DNA from: Bacteroidetes bacterium HGW-Bacteroidetes-4
GTDB taxonomy: Bacteria > Bacteroidota > Bacteroidia > Bacteroidales > SZUA-534
Reading direction: 5' to 3'
DNA length: 64,000 nucleotides
Assembly: GCA_002840905.1 (NCBI GenBank)
Contig: PHDD01000014.1
Coordinates: 138,937-202,936 of the forward strand
How positions within the stretch are numbered: the first letter of the stretch is position 1; each line of letters starts with the position of its first letter. Made by a program: the position numbers and the translations under genes. The notes below the pieces were generated by a model. That model worked only from the letters and a program-made list of their open reading frames with translations. It was not told where the DNA came from and searched no databases. This document shows, piece after piece, positions 25,436 to 35,249 of this stretch.

Positions 25436-28145
25436 TCAACTTTTGACTTAGGTGTTTTTTACCACTTTTGAGATAAACAAAATACAACCCCGCAGACAAA
25501 CCATCCAGTTCAAACTGATGCATTGAGTTGTGCAATTCCATAGTTTTAACAACTCTTCCCGAACTGTTGTACAAGGTAAAACGTGTTGCTGTTCCACTTG
25601 TGTTTTCAATATATAATAGCTTTTTAGCCGGATTTGGGTAAATTTTTAAGTCGCTGTCTTGATCCAAAACTACATTTGTTTCAGTAATAAACAGGTTTCG
25701 AATTGCTTTAGCCTGCTGTTGCAATTCATACTTACTTTTAGCCGCAATAAGGGCAAAAGCAATGCTAACTGAATCATCGGCATTTACGGAATAAATTCCC
25801 GAGGTAAGCATGCTGGCCACATTTATTGAATCGCCTCCGTTTCCGGCTTTATCGCGATAGGTATTCATGGTAAACCACTTTTGCTCATTCGAGAAAAAGC
25901 CGGTAATATCCATCCCCCCGTTTCCCCCGGCAATCAAATCGAATCCGTAGGGTGTTCCAACTTTATTATCCAAAAGGCAAATACCGGTGTAAAGCACCTG
26001 ATTGGTATGTGTATAGGTGTAAAACAAATTTAGTTCCGGGTCAAATGCCGTTTCATTTGCCGTTGGGCTAATTAAATCCCAATCGGTATAAAGAGCCATA
26101 CGCAAACCCTCCATCAATTCACCCGAGTTATTGTAAAGTGTATATTTGTGCACCAATGACCCTCCATATTCAGGCGTATTAAATGCAAAAGTTTCCTGTT
26201 TCACCAAAAGCTTTAAATTGGTTGATTCGGTGGTTTGCAACAGGGTAGTCCCTTTAAGCATTTCCTGACTTACACTAACCGTATCAACAACCTGAAGGCT
26301 TTCATACTGATAATTATTAAACAGGGCACTGGCCATGTTTTGAATTCCATAAGCCACAATAATCCCTGCATCGTTTAAAACATTACCCGCCTGTTCAAAC
26401 ACAAAGCCTTTACCCACTCTTCCGTAACGATTTTGGTAAGCAATTTTTCCATTGCTTGTTAAAGTAGTAGTAATGTATGGCGTTGTAATATCGAAATACG
26501 AACGGTTTAGTTGGATCTTTACTTTTTGGTAATCGGTGTATGAGGCATCCTTCATTTCAAAATCAAAAACCACCTCGTGGTCGGCCGGCATGTTTGAGGC
26601 CATTTTAAACTGTACCTGGTTTTCATTGAAATCAATTTGCTGTAGTGTCCCCAAAGCTCCTGTACTAACTATATTTTCGATGGGAACAAGGTATTCCGAA
26701 TCGCTGGTTACCCGGATAATCGTATTGCTAACCTGATGCAAGTAATTTTTAGCCGAGAAGAACACCGATAAGGTGTCTCCACGCAATAAGGCCTGATTAG
26801 TATTGGTAAAAAATTCTGGCTGTTCAATCCGTACCGACGGTTTATTGTTTACGATTAAGGCATTTAAGGCATTGATGCGTCCATAACCCATTTGTTGATA
26901 AAAATACTGGTTGTCACCCAACGTGTCAATTACATCGGCAGTAACCCGTATTTGCTCAGCTATCTGCACTCCCGACCATTCGGGATTTTGTGCCTTAACC
27001 AAAGCAGCTAATCCGGCCACTAATGGAGCCGCATACGAGGTTCCGTAACCGTTGGTATATCCGTTGTTTTGTGAAGTAAGCAAAACAGCCTCGCCGGGTG
27101 CACAAACATCGAGTTCGATACCGTAGGTCGATTTGGTCCATTTCAAGTCCTTGGAGTTACTTGCTCCCACACTAAAAACACCGGGATACGAAGCCGGATA
27201 ATAAGGTGTATCGTCGCCACTATTACCAGCGGCAGCTATTACCAGACAATTGCGGTAATTTACGGCATAGTCGATAACATCGGCTCCCAATTGCGAGGGA
27301 AAAGTACCTCCCCAACTGCAATTAATGATTTGGCATCCCTGATCGGCGGCATAAACAATTCCCTGATAACCTGAAGCTAATGAACCCTCAGCATCCATAA
27401 TTTTTACCGGTAAAAGTTTAGTACGGTAACCCAAACCGGCAATGCCCAAGCCATTATCGGCAACAGCCGAAGCCATTCCGGAAACGCTGGTGCCATGAAA
27501 AACCCCGCTGATTTCGGTATTGGGTTCGCATTGCGGGTCGTTATCGTTGTGAGCCACATCCCAACCTTTAAAGTTGTCAATATATCCATCCTTATCGTCG
27601 TCTATTCCGTTTATGGGATCCTTATAGTTAAACTTGATATTTCCCTGCAAATCCTCGTGATAAAAGTCAATACCGGTATCTACAATACCAATTGTTATAT
27701 TTGTATCGCCTTTGGTAATGTCAAAAGCGTCGAAAGCTTTTATCAATGGAAGGTAGTATTGATAACCCACACGAGGATCGTTGGGTACATTGAACAAAGA
27801 AAGCTCGGGCAGCGGTTCAACATAAAGCACTCCTGGTAATTCAAGCAGGTACTGAATCAGGCGCTCAGCATCACTATTCATTACAATTTTAAAAGTAAAA
27901 ATTTGCGCTAAGGGTGAAGGAGCTTTTGTTCCCCTAGTAAGATTATGATGTGTAGGAAAAAGTGGCATCAGTAAATTGGAATCCTTTGTTCCTTTTTTTA
28001 GGGAACTAAAAATCGGTTCACTTTTAAGTTTTGCTTCGGCATCGGAATATTTAATAACCCAGTGTTGTGCATCACCTTTACTTATTTGAGCCGGTAAAAC
28101 CCATGCATAAAACAAAAAAAACAGAACTGAAGTTACTTTTTTCAT
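25422..28145 (-). CDS. Secreted S8 subtilisin-like protease with type IX sorting tail
   Basis: The 907-residue protein has a signal peptide ending PAQ and a prodomain-like part. The S8 triad is Asp in IGIVDTGIDFYHEDL (about 153), His in VFHGTSVSGMAS (about 218) and Ser in YGTSYAAPLVAGL (about 370). A long beta-rich region of about 450 residues follows. The C-terminal YPNPAKKLLYIENTSG and GLYFVYLKSG, ending LSQKLIITQ, is a T9SS type A sorting domain. It is likely displayed on the surface or released and degrades protein. The gene ends inside the end of the convergent methyltransferase gene. Confidence 0.93.
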   Translation of the reverse strand: MKKVTSVLFFLFYAWVLPAQISKGDAQHWVIKYSDAEAKLKSEPIFSSLKKGTKDSNLLMPLFPTHHNLTRGTKAPSPLAQIFTFKIVMNSDAERLIQYLLELPGVLYVEPLPELSLFNVPNDPRVGYQYYLPLIKAFDAFDITKGDTNITIGIVDTGIDFYHEDLQGNIKFNYKDPINGIDDDKDGYIDNFKGWDVAHNDNDPQCEPNTEISGVFHGTSVSGMASAVADNGLGIAGLGYRTKLLPVKIMDAEGSLASGYQGIVYAADQGCQIINCSWGGTFPSQLGADVIDYAVNYRNCLVIAAAGNSGDDTPYYPASYPGVFSVGASNSKDLKWTKSTYGIELDVCAPGEAVLLTSQNNGYTNGYGTSYAAPLVAGLAALVKAQNPEWSGVQIAEQIRVTADVIDTLGDNQYFYQQMGYGRINALNALIVNNKPSVRIEQPEFFTNTNQALLRGDTLSVFFSAKNYLHQVSNTIIRVTSDSEYLVPIENIVSTGALGTLQQIDFNENQVQFKMASNMPADHEVVFDFEMKDASYTDYQKVKIQLNRSYFDITTPYITTTLTSNGKIAYQNRYGRVGKGFVFEQAGNVLNDAGIIVAYGIQNMASALFNNYQYESLQVVDTVSVSQEMLKGTTLLQTTESTNLKLLVKQETFAFNTPEYGGSLVHKYTLYNNSGELMEGLRMALYTDWDLISPTANETAFDPELNLFYTYTHTNQVLYTGICLLDNKVGTPYGFDLIAGGNGGMDITGFFSNEQKWFTMNTYRDKAGNGGDSINVASMLTSGIYSVNADDSVSIAFALIAAKSKYELQQQAKAIRNLFITETNVVLDQDSDLKIYPNPAKKLLYIENTSGTATRFTLYNSSGRVVKTMELHNSMHQFELDGLSAGLYFVYLKSGKKHLSQKLIITQ

Positions 28146-28307
28146 AAATGCTCAAAATTTGGTTTAATATGCGCTACCCTGCTTAAATTACCTGCAATTT
28201 AGCATTATTTTACTTTTAAAATTATTGTTTTACGACTTCCAATTGCTTTTGGTTGGTTTGCATCCTAATTTTTACTATTTTTAAAAGCCAACAAATAAGC
28301 CAGCTTA

Positions 28308-28341
28308 TTGATAAAATGTTATTTATTAATGGTTATATTTG
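28308..28341 (+). promoter_or_regulatory. Bacteroidota-type promoter for the LytTR gene
   Basis: TTG at 28308-28310, then 23 bases, then TATATTTG at 28334-28341 fits the TTG-N17..23-TAnnTTTG promoter form. The start codon is 28 bases downstream. The rest of the 224-bp spacer shows no other signal. Confidence 0.6.
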
Positions 28342-28369
28342 TAAAATTAGTGATTAACCTCTGGATTTT

Positions 28370-29080
28370 ATGAATTGTATAATAATCGATGACGATCCTC
28401 TGAGTCGTAAAATAATTGAAGGATTTATTGAAAAAACCGATGTATTAAACCTGGTGGGTTCTTTTGAAAGCCCGCTGTCGGCGTTCAAAGCCTTTGATGG
28501 TGACGACCCCATTGACCTTATTTTTCTGGATATTGAGATGCCCGAAATGAGTGGGCTGGAATTTATAAATACCCTGGATTCGCCTCCGATTATAATTATA
28601 GTTACAGGCCAGGAAAAATATGCACTGGAAGCCTACGAATACGATGTGGTGGATTACCTGCTAAAACCATTAGCTCTGCCCCGCTTTTACAAATCAGTAA
28701 ACAAGGCACAAAAGCGGTTTCAGGATCGCGAATCCATTTCGAAATATCCGGAAGAGATTTTCATCAAGAAAAAGAACTCAACGCTGGTACGCTTAAAGTA
28801 CGATGATATTTTATGGGTTGAAGCACTGGAGAATTACGTAACCGTGAATACTTTCAAGGAAAAATTCACGATTCATTTTACCATGAAAGCCATCGAAAAC
28901 AAATTACCCCTGGTTAAATTTAAGCGGGTTCATCGCTCATATATTGTAAACATCCACCGGATTGAATACATTGAAGACAATAACGTGGTAATTAAAGTTG
29001 AAAGTGGGTCCAAGGTTATTCCCATTGGCAAATCGTTTAGGGATAACTTAATGGACGATTTAAACCTGATTTCAAGATAA
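28370..29080 (+). CDS. LytTR-family response regulator
   Basis: The 236-residue protein has a receiver domain (about residues 1-120): the acidic pair is DDDP near 7-10, the phospho-acceptor Asp is in LIFLDIEMPEMSG and the conserved Lys is in VDYLLKPLAL. A LytTR DNA-binding domain spans about 135-235 (EEIFIKKKNSTLVRLKYDD, then FKRVHRSYIVNIHRI). It would bind DNA when phosphorylated by a LytS-type kinase, which is not encoded next to it. The aminotransferase gene begins 8 bp later, so the two are probably co-transcribed. Confidence 0.93.
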   Translation: MNCIIIDDDPLSRKIIEGFIEKTDVLNLVGSFESPLSAFKAFDGDDPIDLIFLDIEMPEMSGLEFINTLDSPPIIIIVTGQEKYALEAYEYDVVDYLLKPLALPRFYKSVNKAQKRFQDRESISKYPEEIFIKKKNSTLVRLKYDDILWVEALENYVTVNTFKEKFTIHFTMKAIENKLPLVKFKRVHRSYIVNIHRIEYIEDNNVVIKVESGSKVIPIGKSFRDNLMDDLNLISR

Positions 29081-29088
29081 TTTAGCCT

Positions 29089-30276
29089 ATGATTTCGCAA
29101 CGCACGCTTTTCTTACAACATGTAGGACAAACTTCGCCATGCCCCATGGGACTCGAAATAGAACGGGCCGAAGGAATCTATTTATACGACATTCAGGGGA
29201 AAGCCTATATCGATTTGGTTTCGGGTGTTTCAGTCAGTAATGTGGGGCATTGCCACCCAATAGTGGTTGAAGCTGTTAAATCACAGGCTGAAAAATACAT
29301 GCACCTGATGGTTTACGGCGAATTTATCCAACAACCCCAGGTTAATTTTGCCAAAGCCATTATAGACCTTTTACCCGAATCGTTTCAAAGTATTTATTTC
29401 GTGAGTTCGGGCAGCGAAGCCATTGAAGGAGCTTTAAAACTGGCCAAACGAGCTACCGGTAGGAAAGAAATTCTGGCTTTTAAGAATGCTTATCACGGAA
29501 GTACCCATGGCGCCTTAAGTATATACGGGGGAACAGAACTCAATAAGGCCGTGCAACCGCTTTTGCCTGGTGTTGCTTTTATGGAGTTCAATAAACCCGA
29601 ATCGCTGCACCTCATCACCGGTAAAACAGCCTGCGTGGTAATGGAGGTAATTCAGGCCGAAGCCGGAATCATTCCTGCCGATGCTGATTTTTTGGCCGAA
29701 GTTAGTAAACGCTGTAAGCAAACCGGAACCCTGCTGATTTTTGATGAGGTACAAACCGGTTTTGGTCGCACCGGACGTATGTTTGCCTTTGAACATTACC
29801 ACATTGCCCCCGACATAATTTGTTTTGCCAAAGGCATGGGCGGTGGTATGCCCATTGGTGCTTTTGCATCGTCGAAAAAACTAATGGATACGCTAACCAA
29901 TAATCCCACTCTGGGGCACATTACCACTTTTGGCGGACATCCGGTAAGCTGCGCTGCAGGACTGGCCGCTTTGCATATTATCAAAGACGAAAACCTGCAC
30001 TTTAAAGCAGAAGCAAAAGGTGAACTTTTCAGAAAACTACTTAAACATAAAGCCATTCACGAAATTCGTGGCTCAGGTTTGTTTTTGGCTATCGAAATGG
30101 TTCCTTCGTTTAAACGCGATGCCTTTTTTGCCAAATGTCTTGAGAAAGGATTGATTTACGATTTCTTTTTGTTCTCCAACTCGGCTTTTCGGATTGCTCC
30201 CCCTTTAACCATTACCGAAGCAGAAATTGAAAAAGTGGCAGGCATTATACTCCAGGCCATGGACGAAAGTTTATAG
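29089..30276 (+). CDS. Class III PLP-dependent aminotransferase
   Basis: The 395-residue protein has all landmarks of the ornithine/acetylornithine aminotransferase family. These are YIDLVSGVSVSNVGHCHP, SSGSEAIEGALKLAKRATGR, LIFDEVQTGFGRTG (about residues 218-231) and the PLP lysine in CFAKGMGGGMPIGAF. The C-terminus has GGHPVSCAAGLAAL. It transfers an amino group from a di-amino or omega-amino substrate to a keto acid; the exact substrate cannot be fixed. It follows the LytTR gene by 8 bp and precedes an exported protein of unknown function. Confidence 0.9.
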   Translation: MISQRTLFLQHVGQTSPCPMGLEIERAEGIYLYDIQGKAYIDLVSGVSVSNVGHCHPIVVEAVKSQAEKYMHLMVYGEFIQQPQVNFAKAIIDLLPESFQSIYFVSSGSEAIEGALKLAKRATGRKEILAFKNAYHGSTHGALSIYGGTELNKAVQPLLPGVAFMEFNKPESLHLITGKTACVVMEVIQAEAGIIPADADFLAEVSKRCKQTGTLLIFDEVQTGFGRTGRMFAFEHYHIAPDIICFAKGMGGGMPIGAFASSKKLMDTLTNNPTLGHITTFGGHPVSCAAGLAALHIIKDENLHFKAEAKGELFRKLLKHKAIHEIRGSGLFLAIEMVPSFKRDAFFAKCLEKGLIYDFFLFSNSAFRIAPPLTITEAEIEKVAGIILQAMDESL

Positions 30277-30309
30277 TAAAATGCATTTATTAAAACTACC
30301 TACTTTACC

Positions 30310-31200
30310 ATGAATGTTATAAAAACAATTAGCAAGCATCATTTATTATCAGGAATACTGATGGTACTTGGTTCAGTATCTGGTGGCACTTTTGCACAGG
30401 AAACCAACAGTTTTGATTTTGTACAAGCCGAGAAAGAACTGATTACAATTGCTGAAGAATTATCGCAAATCCGGTTCGACGATGAACAACTCGACAGCCT
30501 GAACTTAACGCTGGAAAAAAAACTGAAATACACTCTGGAGCAAAAGAATGCTTTTGAATACCCTTTTGATTCCCTTTCAGCTATCAGTCGACTGGTTTCA
30601 GACGATAAACTGTTGCGCATTTTTACCTGGCACCGGGTAAAAGCCGACGGCACGCACCATCATTCAGGTTTTATCCAATATTATCAAAAACAAAAAAAAG
30701 AAGTGCTGCTTTTTCAGCTAAACGACTTCTCCGACAGCATCCCCGAGCCGGCCAATCAAACCTTAAGTTACGATAATTGGTTTGGCGCCACCTATTACGA
30801 TATGGTACCAGTTGAAATAAACGGGGAGACCAACTATACGCTAATTGGCTGGGATGGAAATAATTTGCATTCAAACAAAAAAGTAATTGATTTGCTTTAC
30901 TTTTCGGCAAACGGGAAGCCCCGCTTTGGAAAACCGGTATTTGTTGCTGATCGTTATCGTAGCAAACGAATTATTTTTGAATATTCACGCATGGCTGCAA
31001 TGATGGTGACATGGGATGCCGGACGGAAGCAAATTGTTTTCGACCATCTGGCACCAATAGAACCCGTGTATCTGGGAAACCACAAGTTTTACGGCCCCGA
31101 TTTATCGTACGATGCCTTTGAGTTTAAAGATGGACTTTGGCATTATGTTTTGGCCATTGATTACAAAATGGAAGCACCCAAAAAAAAATATTTTCGCTAA
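30310..31200 (+). CDS. Exported protein of unknown function
   Basis: The 296-residue protein has a signal peptide (LLSGILMVLGSVSGGTFAQ), then a helical acidic part (about 30-90). A beta-rich part with many aromatic residues follows (for example NWFGATYYDMVPVEI, YTLIGWDGNNLHSNKKVIDLLYF, KFYGPDLSYDAFEF). I do not recognise a named family, but this pattern is that of a conserved Bacteroidota exported protein. It lies 33 bp after the aminotransferase and may be in the same transcript. No catalytic motif is obvious. Confidence 0.75.
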   Translation: MNVIKTISKHHLLSGILMVLGSVSGGTFAQETNSFDFVQAEKELITIAEELSQIRFDDEQLDSLNLTLEKKLKYTLEQKNAFEYPFDSLSAISRLVSDDKLLRIFTWHRVKADGTHHHSGFIQYYQKQKKEVLLFQLNDFSDSIPEPANQTLSYDNWFGATYYDMVPVEINGETNYTLIGWDGNNLHSNKKVIDLLYFSANGKPRFGKPVFVADRYRSKRIIFEYSRMAAMMVTWDAGRKQIVFDHLAPIEPVYLGNHKFYGPDLSYDAFEFKDGLWHYVLAIDYKMEAPKKKYFR

Positions 31201-31277
31201 ATTAAAACCATTATCGCTTTTTACTTGTTGATTAACAAATATTTATTTCTTAAATTGTTTGCCATAAAAACAAAACA

Positions 31278-31805
31278 TTGAGCCTTAATTCAAACATAAA
31301 ACTTTTTCTTGTCGAAGACGACCCGGTGCAAGCACAGGTTTTGACTGATAAAATGCTGGATTTCAATCCAAAATTCTCAGTCAATTGGTTTAAAAGCGGT
31401 GAAGCCTTATTGGAAACATTGGAACAAAGTTACAACCGAAACAAACATTACTATATTATTCTCGACTACTTTTTACAGACTACGGAACATTCCGATGCAT
31501 TAAACGGCTTACAAATAATTCGCTTGTTGGCCGAAAAATACAACCGGGTTTATGTTATTCTTTTTTCGTCGTACGATAGCGACGAGAATCTGGACTTTGT
31601 TAAAATTAAAGAAGAACCTAATGTACTCGATTTCATAAAAAAATCGGAGTATGCTTATTCCAGTTTGCAAAACACTATTCGCTTTCACTTTAGCAAACTT
31701 CAGCTCGATGCAAAAAAACGCCGGTTCCAATGGGCTCTGGTAGTATTTATCGGACTACTGGTGATTTCCACCCTCCATTTTATCTTTTCCTTTTTATCGG
31801 TTTAG
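31278..31805 (+). CDS. Receiver-domain protein with C-terminal membrane tail
   Basis: The start must be TTG at 31278: the frame is closed upstream by a stop at 31251-31253 and the receiver begins at once (KLFLVEDDPVQAQVL, residues 8-22). The acceptor Asp is in YYIILDYFL near residue 60, and the conserved Lys is in DFIKKSEYAY near 118. After about residue 140 a basic stretch (DAKKRRFQ) leads to one membrane helix (WALVVFIGLLVISTLHFIFSFL). So this is a stand-alone receiver fixed to the inner membrane by a tail anchor, without an output domain. It may act as a phosphate sink or localised partner. Confidence 0.78.
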   Translation: MSLNSNIKLFLVEDDPVQAQVLTDKMLDFNPKFSVNWFKSGEALLETLEQSYNRNKHYYIILDYFLQTTEHSDALNGLQIIRLLAEKYNRVYVILFSSYDSDENLDFVKIKEEPNVLDFIKKSEYAYSSLQNTIRFHFSKLQLDAKKRRFQWALVVFIGLLVISTLHFIFSFLSV

Positions 31806-31921
31806 CTGTCTTTTTGTCAAACATTACCGACGGCTTCTGTGACAGGCTGTCCATTTCGAGTTCATGGCATAGGCTTTGAAAAGCTGAACCCGAAATTTGT
31901 TAACATTAAAAAGTTATAGAT

Positions 31922-33967
31922 ATGCAAAAAGGAAAAATTGGTGTTACCAGCGAAAACATCTTTCCCATTATTAAAAAATTCCTCTATTCCGATCATGAAA
32001 TATTCTTACGCGAGATTGTTTCGAATGCCGTAGATGCCACTCAAAAAATGGCTGCCGTGGTTAGTTCGGGTGAATACAAAAACGAATGGGAAGACCGCAC
32101 CGTTAGGATTGCCCTCGATAAAAAGAAAAAAACCATTACCATTTCGGATCATGGTATTGGTATGACCGCTGAAGAAATTGATCAATACATCAACCAGATT
32201 GCTTTCTCCAGTGCCGGCGATTTTCTGGATAAATACAAAGACAACATCGAAGCCATTATCGGCCATTTTGGACTGGGATTCTACTCGGCATTTATGGTGT
32301 CGGAAAAAGTGGAAATCTTAACCAAATCATATAAAGAAGGTTCAACAGCCGTTCGTTGGAGCTGTGACGGAAGCCCTGAGTTTACCATGGAAGATGCCGA
32401 AAAAGAACAATTTGGAACCGACATCATCCTGCACATCGATAAAGACAATAAAGAATTTCTTGATGAGTCAAAAATCAACGGACTACTGAATAAATATTGC
32501 AAATTCCTCCCTGTTCCCATTGCCTTTGGTAAAGAACAGGAATGGAAAGACAACAAAATGGTGGATACCGGTAAAGACAAAATTATTAACAACACCAAAC
32601 CGGCCTGGACCAAAAAACCGGTAGATTTAAAAGACGAAGACTATAAAGATTTTTATAAGGAACTTTATCCTGTCCATGAAGATCCCCTGTTTCACATCCA
32701 CCTGAACGTAGATTATCCGTTCAATTTGACAGGTATTCTGTACTTCCCAAAGATTAAAAACAACATCGAGATACAAAAAAACAAGATTCAGCTTTACAGC
32801 AATCAGGTGTTTGTTACCGACAGCGTAGAAGGTATTGTACCTGAATTCCTGACCCTGTTGCACGGGGTAATCGATTCGCCCGATATTCCTTTAAACGTAT
32901 CGCGAAGCTATTTGCAAAGCGACTCGAATGTGAAAAAAATATCGAGCCACATCAGCAAAAAAGTGGCCGACCGTTTAACCGAGATTTTTAAAGAAGAGCG
33001 CAAGGATTTTGAATCAAAATGGGACAGCCTCAAACTATTTATTGAATATGGCATGCTCTCCGACGAGAAATTCTACGACCGTGCCAAAAAGTTTGCTTTG
33101 TTTAAAAATGTCGATGCCAAATACTTTACCCTCGAAGAATACGAGAAACTGATTAAAGAAAACCAAACCGATAAAAACAAATCGCTGGTTTACCTTTATG
33201 CTACCGACAAAGAGGCTCAGTATTCATACATTGAGGCGGCTAAAGAAAAAGGTTACGATGTATTGCTAATGGACGGCCAGTTAGATGTTCACTGGGTAAA
33301 CCAACTGGAACAAAAATTTGAAAGTTCGCGCTTTGTTCGGGTCGATTCCGATGTTATCAGTAAACTGATTCCCAAAGAAGATGAAAACACCGTAAATCTT
33401 TCAACAGAAGAACGCAACGAACTGGTTCAGGTTTTTAATGCCGTAACCCCTACCAGCTCACACTACCTGATTGAGTTCGAAGATTTGGGCGAAAACGGAA
33501 AACCCATGGTGATTACTCAAAGTGAGTTTATGCGTCGTATGAAAGACATGGGCTCCATGAGTGGTATGAACTTTTATGGCGACTTACCCGACAGTTACAA
33601 CCTGGTGGTGAATCCTTCGCATCCTCTGGTGAAAACAGTGCTCGAAGATGAAAAATCGATTCTGGGCGAAACACTCAAAAGCATTCGCGACGAAAAACAA
33701 CCCCTGAACGATGAAAAAGCCATACTGGAAAAAGAAAAATCGGGTAAAAAGGACGAAGAAGTTTCGCAGGAAGTTAAAGACAAAATCGAAGATTTAACAA
33801 AAAAAATAAACGCCTTGAGCGACAAAGAAAACGAAACCCTTAAGGCTTACGGAAAAGAAAGCAAACTGGCCAAACAACTGGTCGATTTGGCTTTGCTGGC
33901 CAACAATATGCTTAAGGGCGAAGATTTGAACCGCTTTGTTGCCCGTAGTATCGAACTGATTAAATAA
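31922..33967 (+). CDS. htpG: Chaperone HtpG (Hsp90)
   Basis: The protein has 681 residues, the size of Bacteroidota HtpG. The GHKL ATP site is made of REIVSNAVDATQK (about residues 25-37), ISDHGIGMT (about 78-86) and GHFGLGFYSAFMV (about 118-130). The middle domain has LNVSRSYLQSD. The C-terminal part contains a long charged helical insert (about 585-645). It is an ATP-driven cytoplasmic chaperone. A GACAG-G-CTGTC inverted repeat 71 bp upstream (31841-31851) may be a heat-shock control site. A strong terminator follows the stop. Confidence 0.97.
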   Translation: MQKGKIGVTSENIFPIIKKFLYSDHEIFLREIVSNAVDATQKMAAVVSSGEYKNEWEDRTVRIALDKKKKTITISDHGIGMTAEEIDQYINQIAFSSAGDFLDKYKDNIEAIIGHFGLGFYSAFMVSEKVEILTKSYKEGSTAVRWSCDGSPEFTMEDAEKEQFGTDIILHIDKDNKEFLDESKINGLLNKYCKFLPVPIAFGKEQEWKDNKMVDTGKDKIINNTKPAWTKKPVDLKDEDYKDFYKELYPVHEDPLFHIHLNVDYPFNLTGILYFPKIKNNIEIQKNKIQLYSNQVFVTDSVEGIVPEFLTLLHGVIDSPDIPLNVSRSYLQSDSNVKKISSHISKKVADRLTEIFKEERKDFESKWDSLKLFIEYGMLSDEKFYDRAKKFALFKNVDAKYFTLEEYEKLIKENQTDKNKSLVYLYATDKEAQYSYIEAAKEKGYDVLLMDGQLDVHWVNQLEQKFESSRFVRVDSDVISKLIPKEDENTVNLSTEERNELVQVFNAVTPTSSHYLIEFEDLGENGKPMVITQSEFMRRMKDMGSMSGMNFYGDLPDSYNLVVNPSHPLVKTVLEDEKSILGETLKSIRDEKQPLNDEKAILEKEKSGKKDEEVSQEVKDKIEDLTKKINALSDKENETLKAYGKESKLAKQLVDLALLANNMLKGEDLNRFVARSIELIK

Positions 33968-33984
33968 TTGCATAAGGCTCATAA

Positions 33985-34023
33985 AAAAATCCCCGGTACC
34001 GAAATGGATGACCGGGGATTTTT
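33985..34023. terminator. Bidirectional intrinsic terminator between htpG and the convergent gene
   Basis: AAAAATCCCCGGT (33985-33997) pairs perfectly with ACCGGGGATTTTT (34011-34023), a 13-bp stem with 13-base loop. A-rich and T-rich flanks make it work from both sides. Confidence 0.88.
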
Positions 34024-34046
34024 ATTTTTAAACATTTTTTGTATTG

Positions 34047-34649
34047 CTACTGTTTTCTTGGTTTTATGGAACAACCCACTGCCTTGGTTAATTCAGGATT
34101 GGGCTTATTCCCGGCTATCAGGGCATCAATAGCATTGGCCAAATAAGCCTCACTAACCTTGTCGGCATCTTTTGAGTTGTTATCGATGGCACCAATGTAT
34201 TCTACCACAAATTTTCCCTTATTGTTTTTTAATAAATATACATGAGGCGTTTTGGTGGCTCCGTAAACCGGATACACTTCCTGCTTCTCGTCGAACAAAT
34301 ACGGAAAAGTAAAACCTTTTTCCTTAGCACGTATTTTCATGTTATCGAACGAATCTTCGGGGTACTCAGTTGGGTCGTTCGGGTTAATGGCCACAACGGG
34401 AAAACCTTTCTTTTTGTATTTTTTATCCAAAGCAACTATCCTGTCTTCGTAAGCTACTGAATAGGGACAATGGTTGCAGGTAAAAATTACTACCACGCCT
34501 TTTTCTATGGCATAGTCGCTCAGCGAAACCATTTTATCGTCAATATTTTTAAGGGTAAAGTTCATTGCCTCATCGCCCACTTTATACCCTTGCGCCGAAA
34601 CTGCCAGTGAGGCAAACAGCGCAACAATAAATAAATAATTCTTCTTCAT
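34047..34649 (-). CDS. Exported thioredoxin-fold (AhpC/TSA-like) protein
   Basis: The 200-residue protein has a signal peptide ending VSAQ. A peroxiredoxin/TlpA-like domain follows: DEAMNFTLKNIDDKMVSLSDY, then the active site TCNHCPYSVAYEDRI (about residues 56-70). The CxxC and the downstream Asn-Pro-Asn loop fit thiol-disulfide oxidoreductases of the AhpC-TSA type that act in the envelope. Its role may be peroxide removal or cytochrome/metalloprotein thiol care. The gene lies 3 bp after the TlpA-like gene, so the two are co-transcribed. Confidence 0.88.
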   Translation of the reverse strand: MKKNYLFIVALFASLAVSAQGYKVGDEAMNFTLKNIDDKMVSLSDYAIEKGVVVIFTCNHCPYSVAYEDRIVALDKKYKKKGFPVVAINPNDPTEYPEDSFDNMKIRAKEKGFTFPYLFDEKQEVYPVYGATKTPHVYLLKNNKGKFVVEYIGAIDNNSKDADKVSEAYLANAIDALIAGNKPNPELTKAVGCSIKPRKQ

Positions 34650-34652
34650 ACT

Positions 34653-35120
34653 TTATAGTTTTGATTCAACAAGGGTTTTTAATTCCTTATAATTGAGTGT
34701 AGTTCCATGGAACTGTTTCTTTTTATTTTTGATAAGCAGTGTAACGGGGATGCTTCCGTCCCATTGGGGATTTACCCGGTTTATCCAAACATTGTCATCG
34801 TCGTTGAGCAAAACCACTTTGGGTTTTACCTTATTCTTTTCGATAAAAGGAAGCACCCTGGATTCCAAATGACTTGGAAAATCGAGCGAAACCAGAATCA
34901 TTTTAAAGGCTTTACCCTTAAATTCATCATTCACTTTGTAAAAATCGGGCAGTTCCTCAATACAGGGTTTACACCAGGTGGCCCAAAAATTAACCACATA
35001 AAGCGTATCGGACGAACCACTCCAAAGCTGTTCCAGTTCATCGTAATTAATTACCGGAACCTGCTGCGATTTTATATTAAACGAAATAAAAAAAAGCAAA
35101 AGCAATACTAAATAGCGCAT
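34653..35120 (-). CDS. TlpA-like thiol:disulfide reductase
   Basis: I use the ATG at 35120, which gives a clean signal peptide (RYLVLLLLFFISFNIKS); an upstream ATG at 35162 would add 14 polar residues. The thioredoxin motif is NFWATWCKPCIEELP, with Cys-Lys-Pro-Cys. It is a membrane-anchored or periplasmic thiol reductase, often needed for cytochrome c or envelope protein maturation. The stop lies 3 bp before the AhpC-like gene. Confidence 0.88.
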   Translation of the reverse strand: MRYLVLLLLFFISFNIKSQQVPVINYDELEQLWSGSSDTLYVVNFWATWCKPCIEELPDFYKVNDEFKGKAFKMILVSLDFPSHLESRVLPFIEKNKVKPKVVLLNDDDNVWINRVNPQWDGSIPVTLLIKNKKKQFHGTTLNYKELKTLVESKL

Positions 35121-35249
35121 GGTATTTTGTTTAACTGCAACATAAACAGCCCTGCATCTCACTTTGTTTTTAGCTTTCTGTTAATGTTTTGTTAAATAAA
35201 CGGACTAATCCGAAAAACTTAAAAAGCCTTTTTTAAAACATGACATAAA

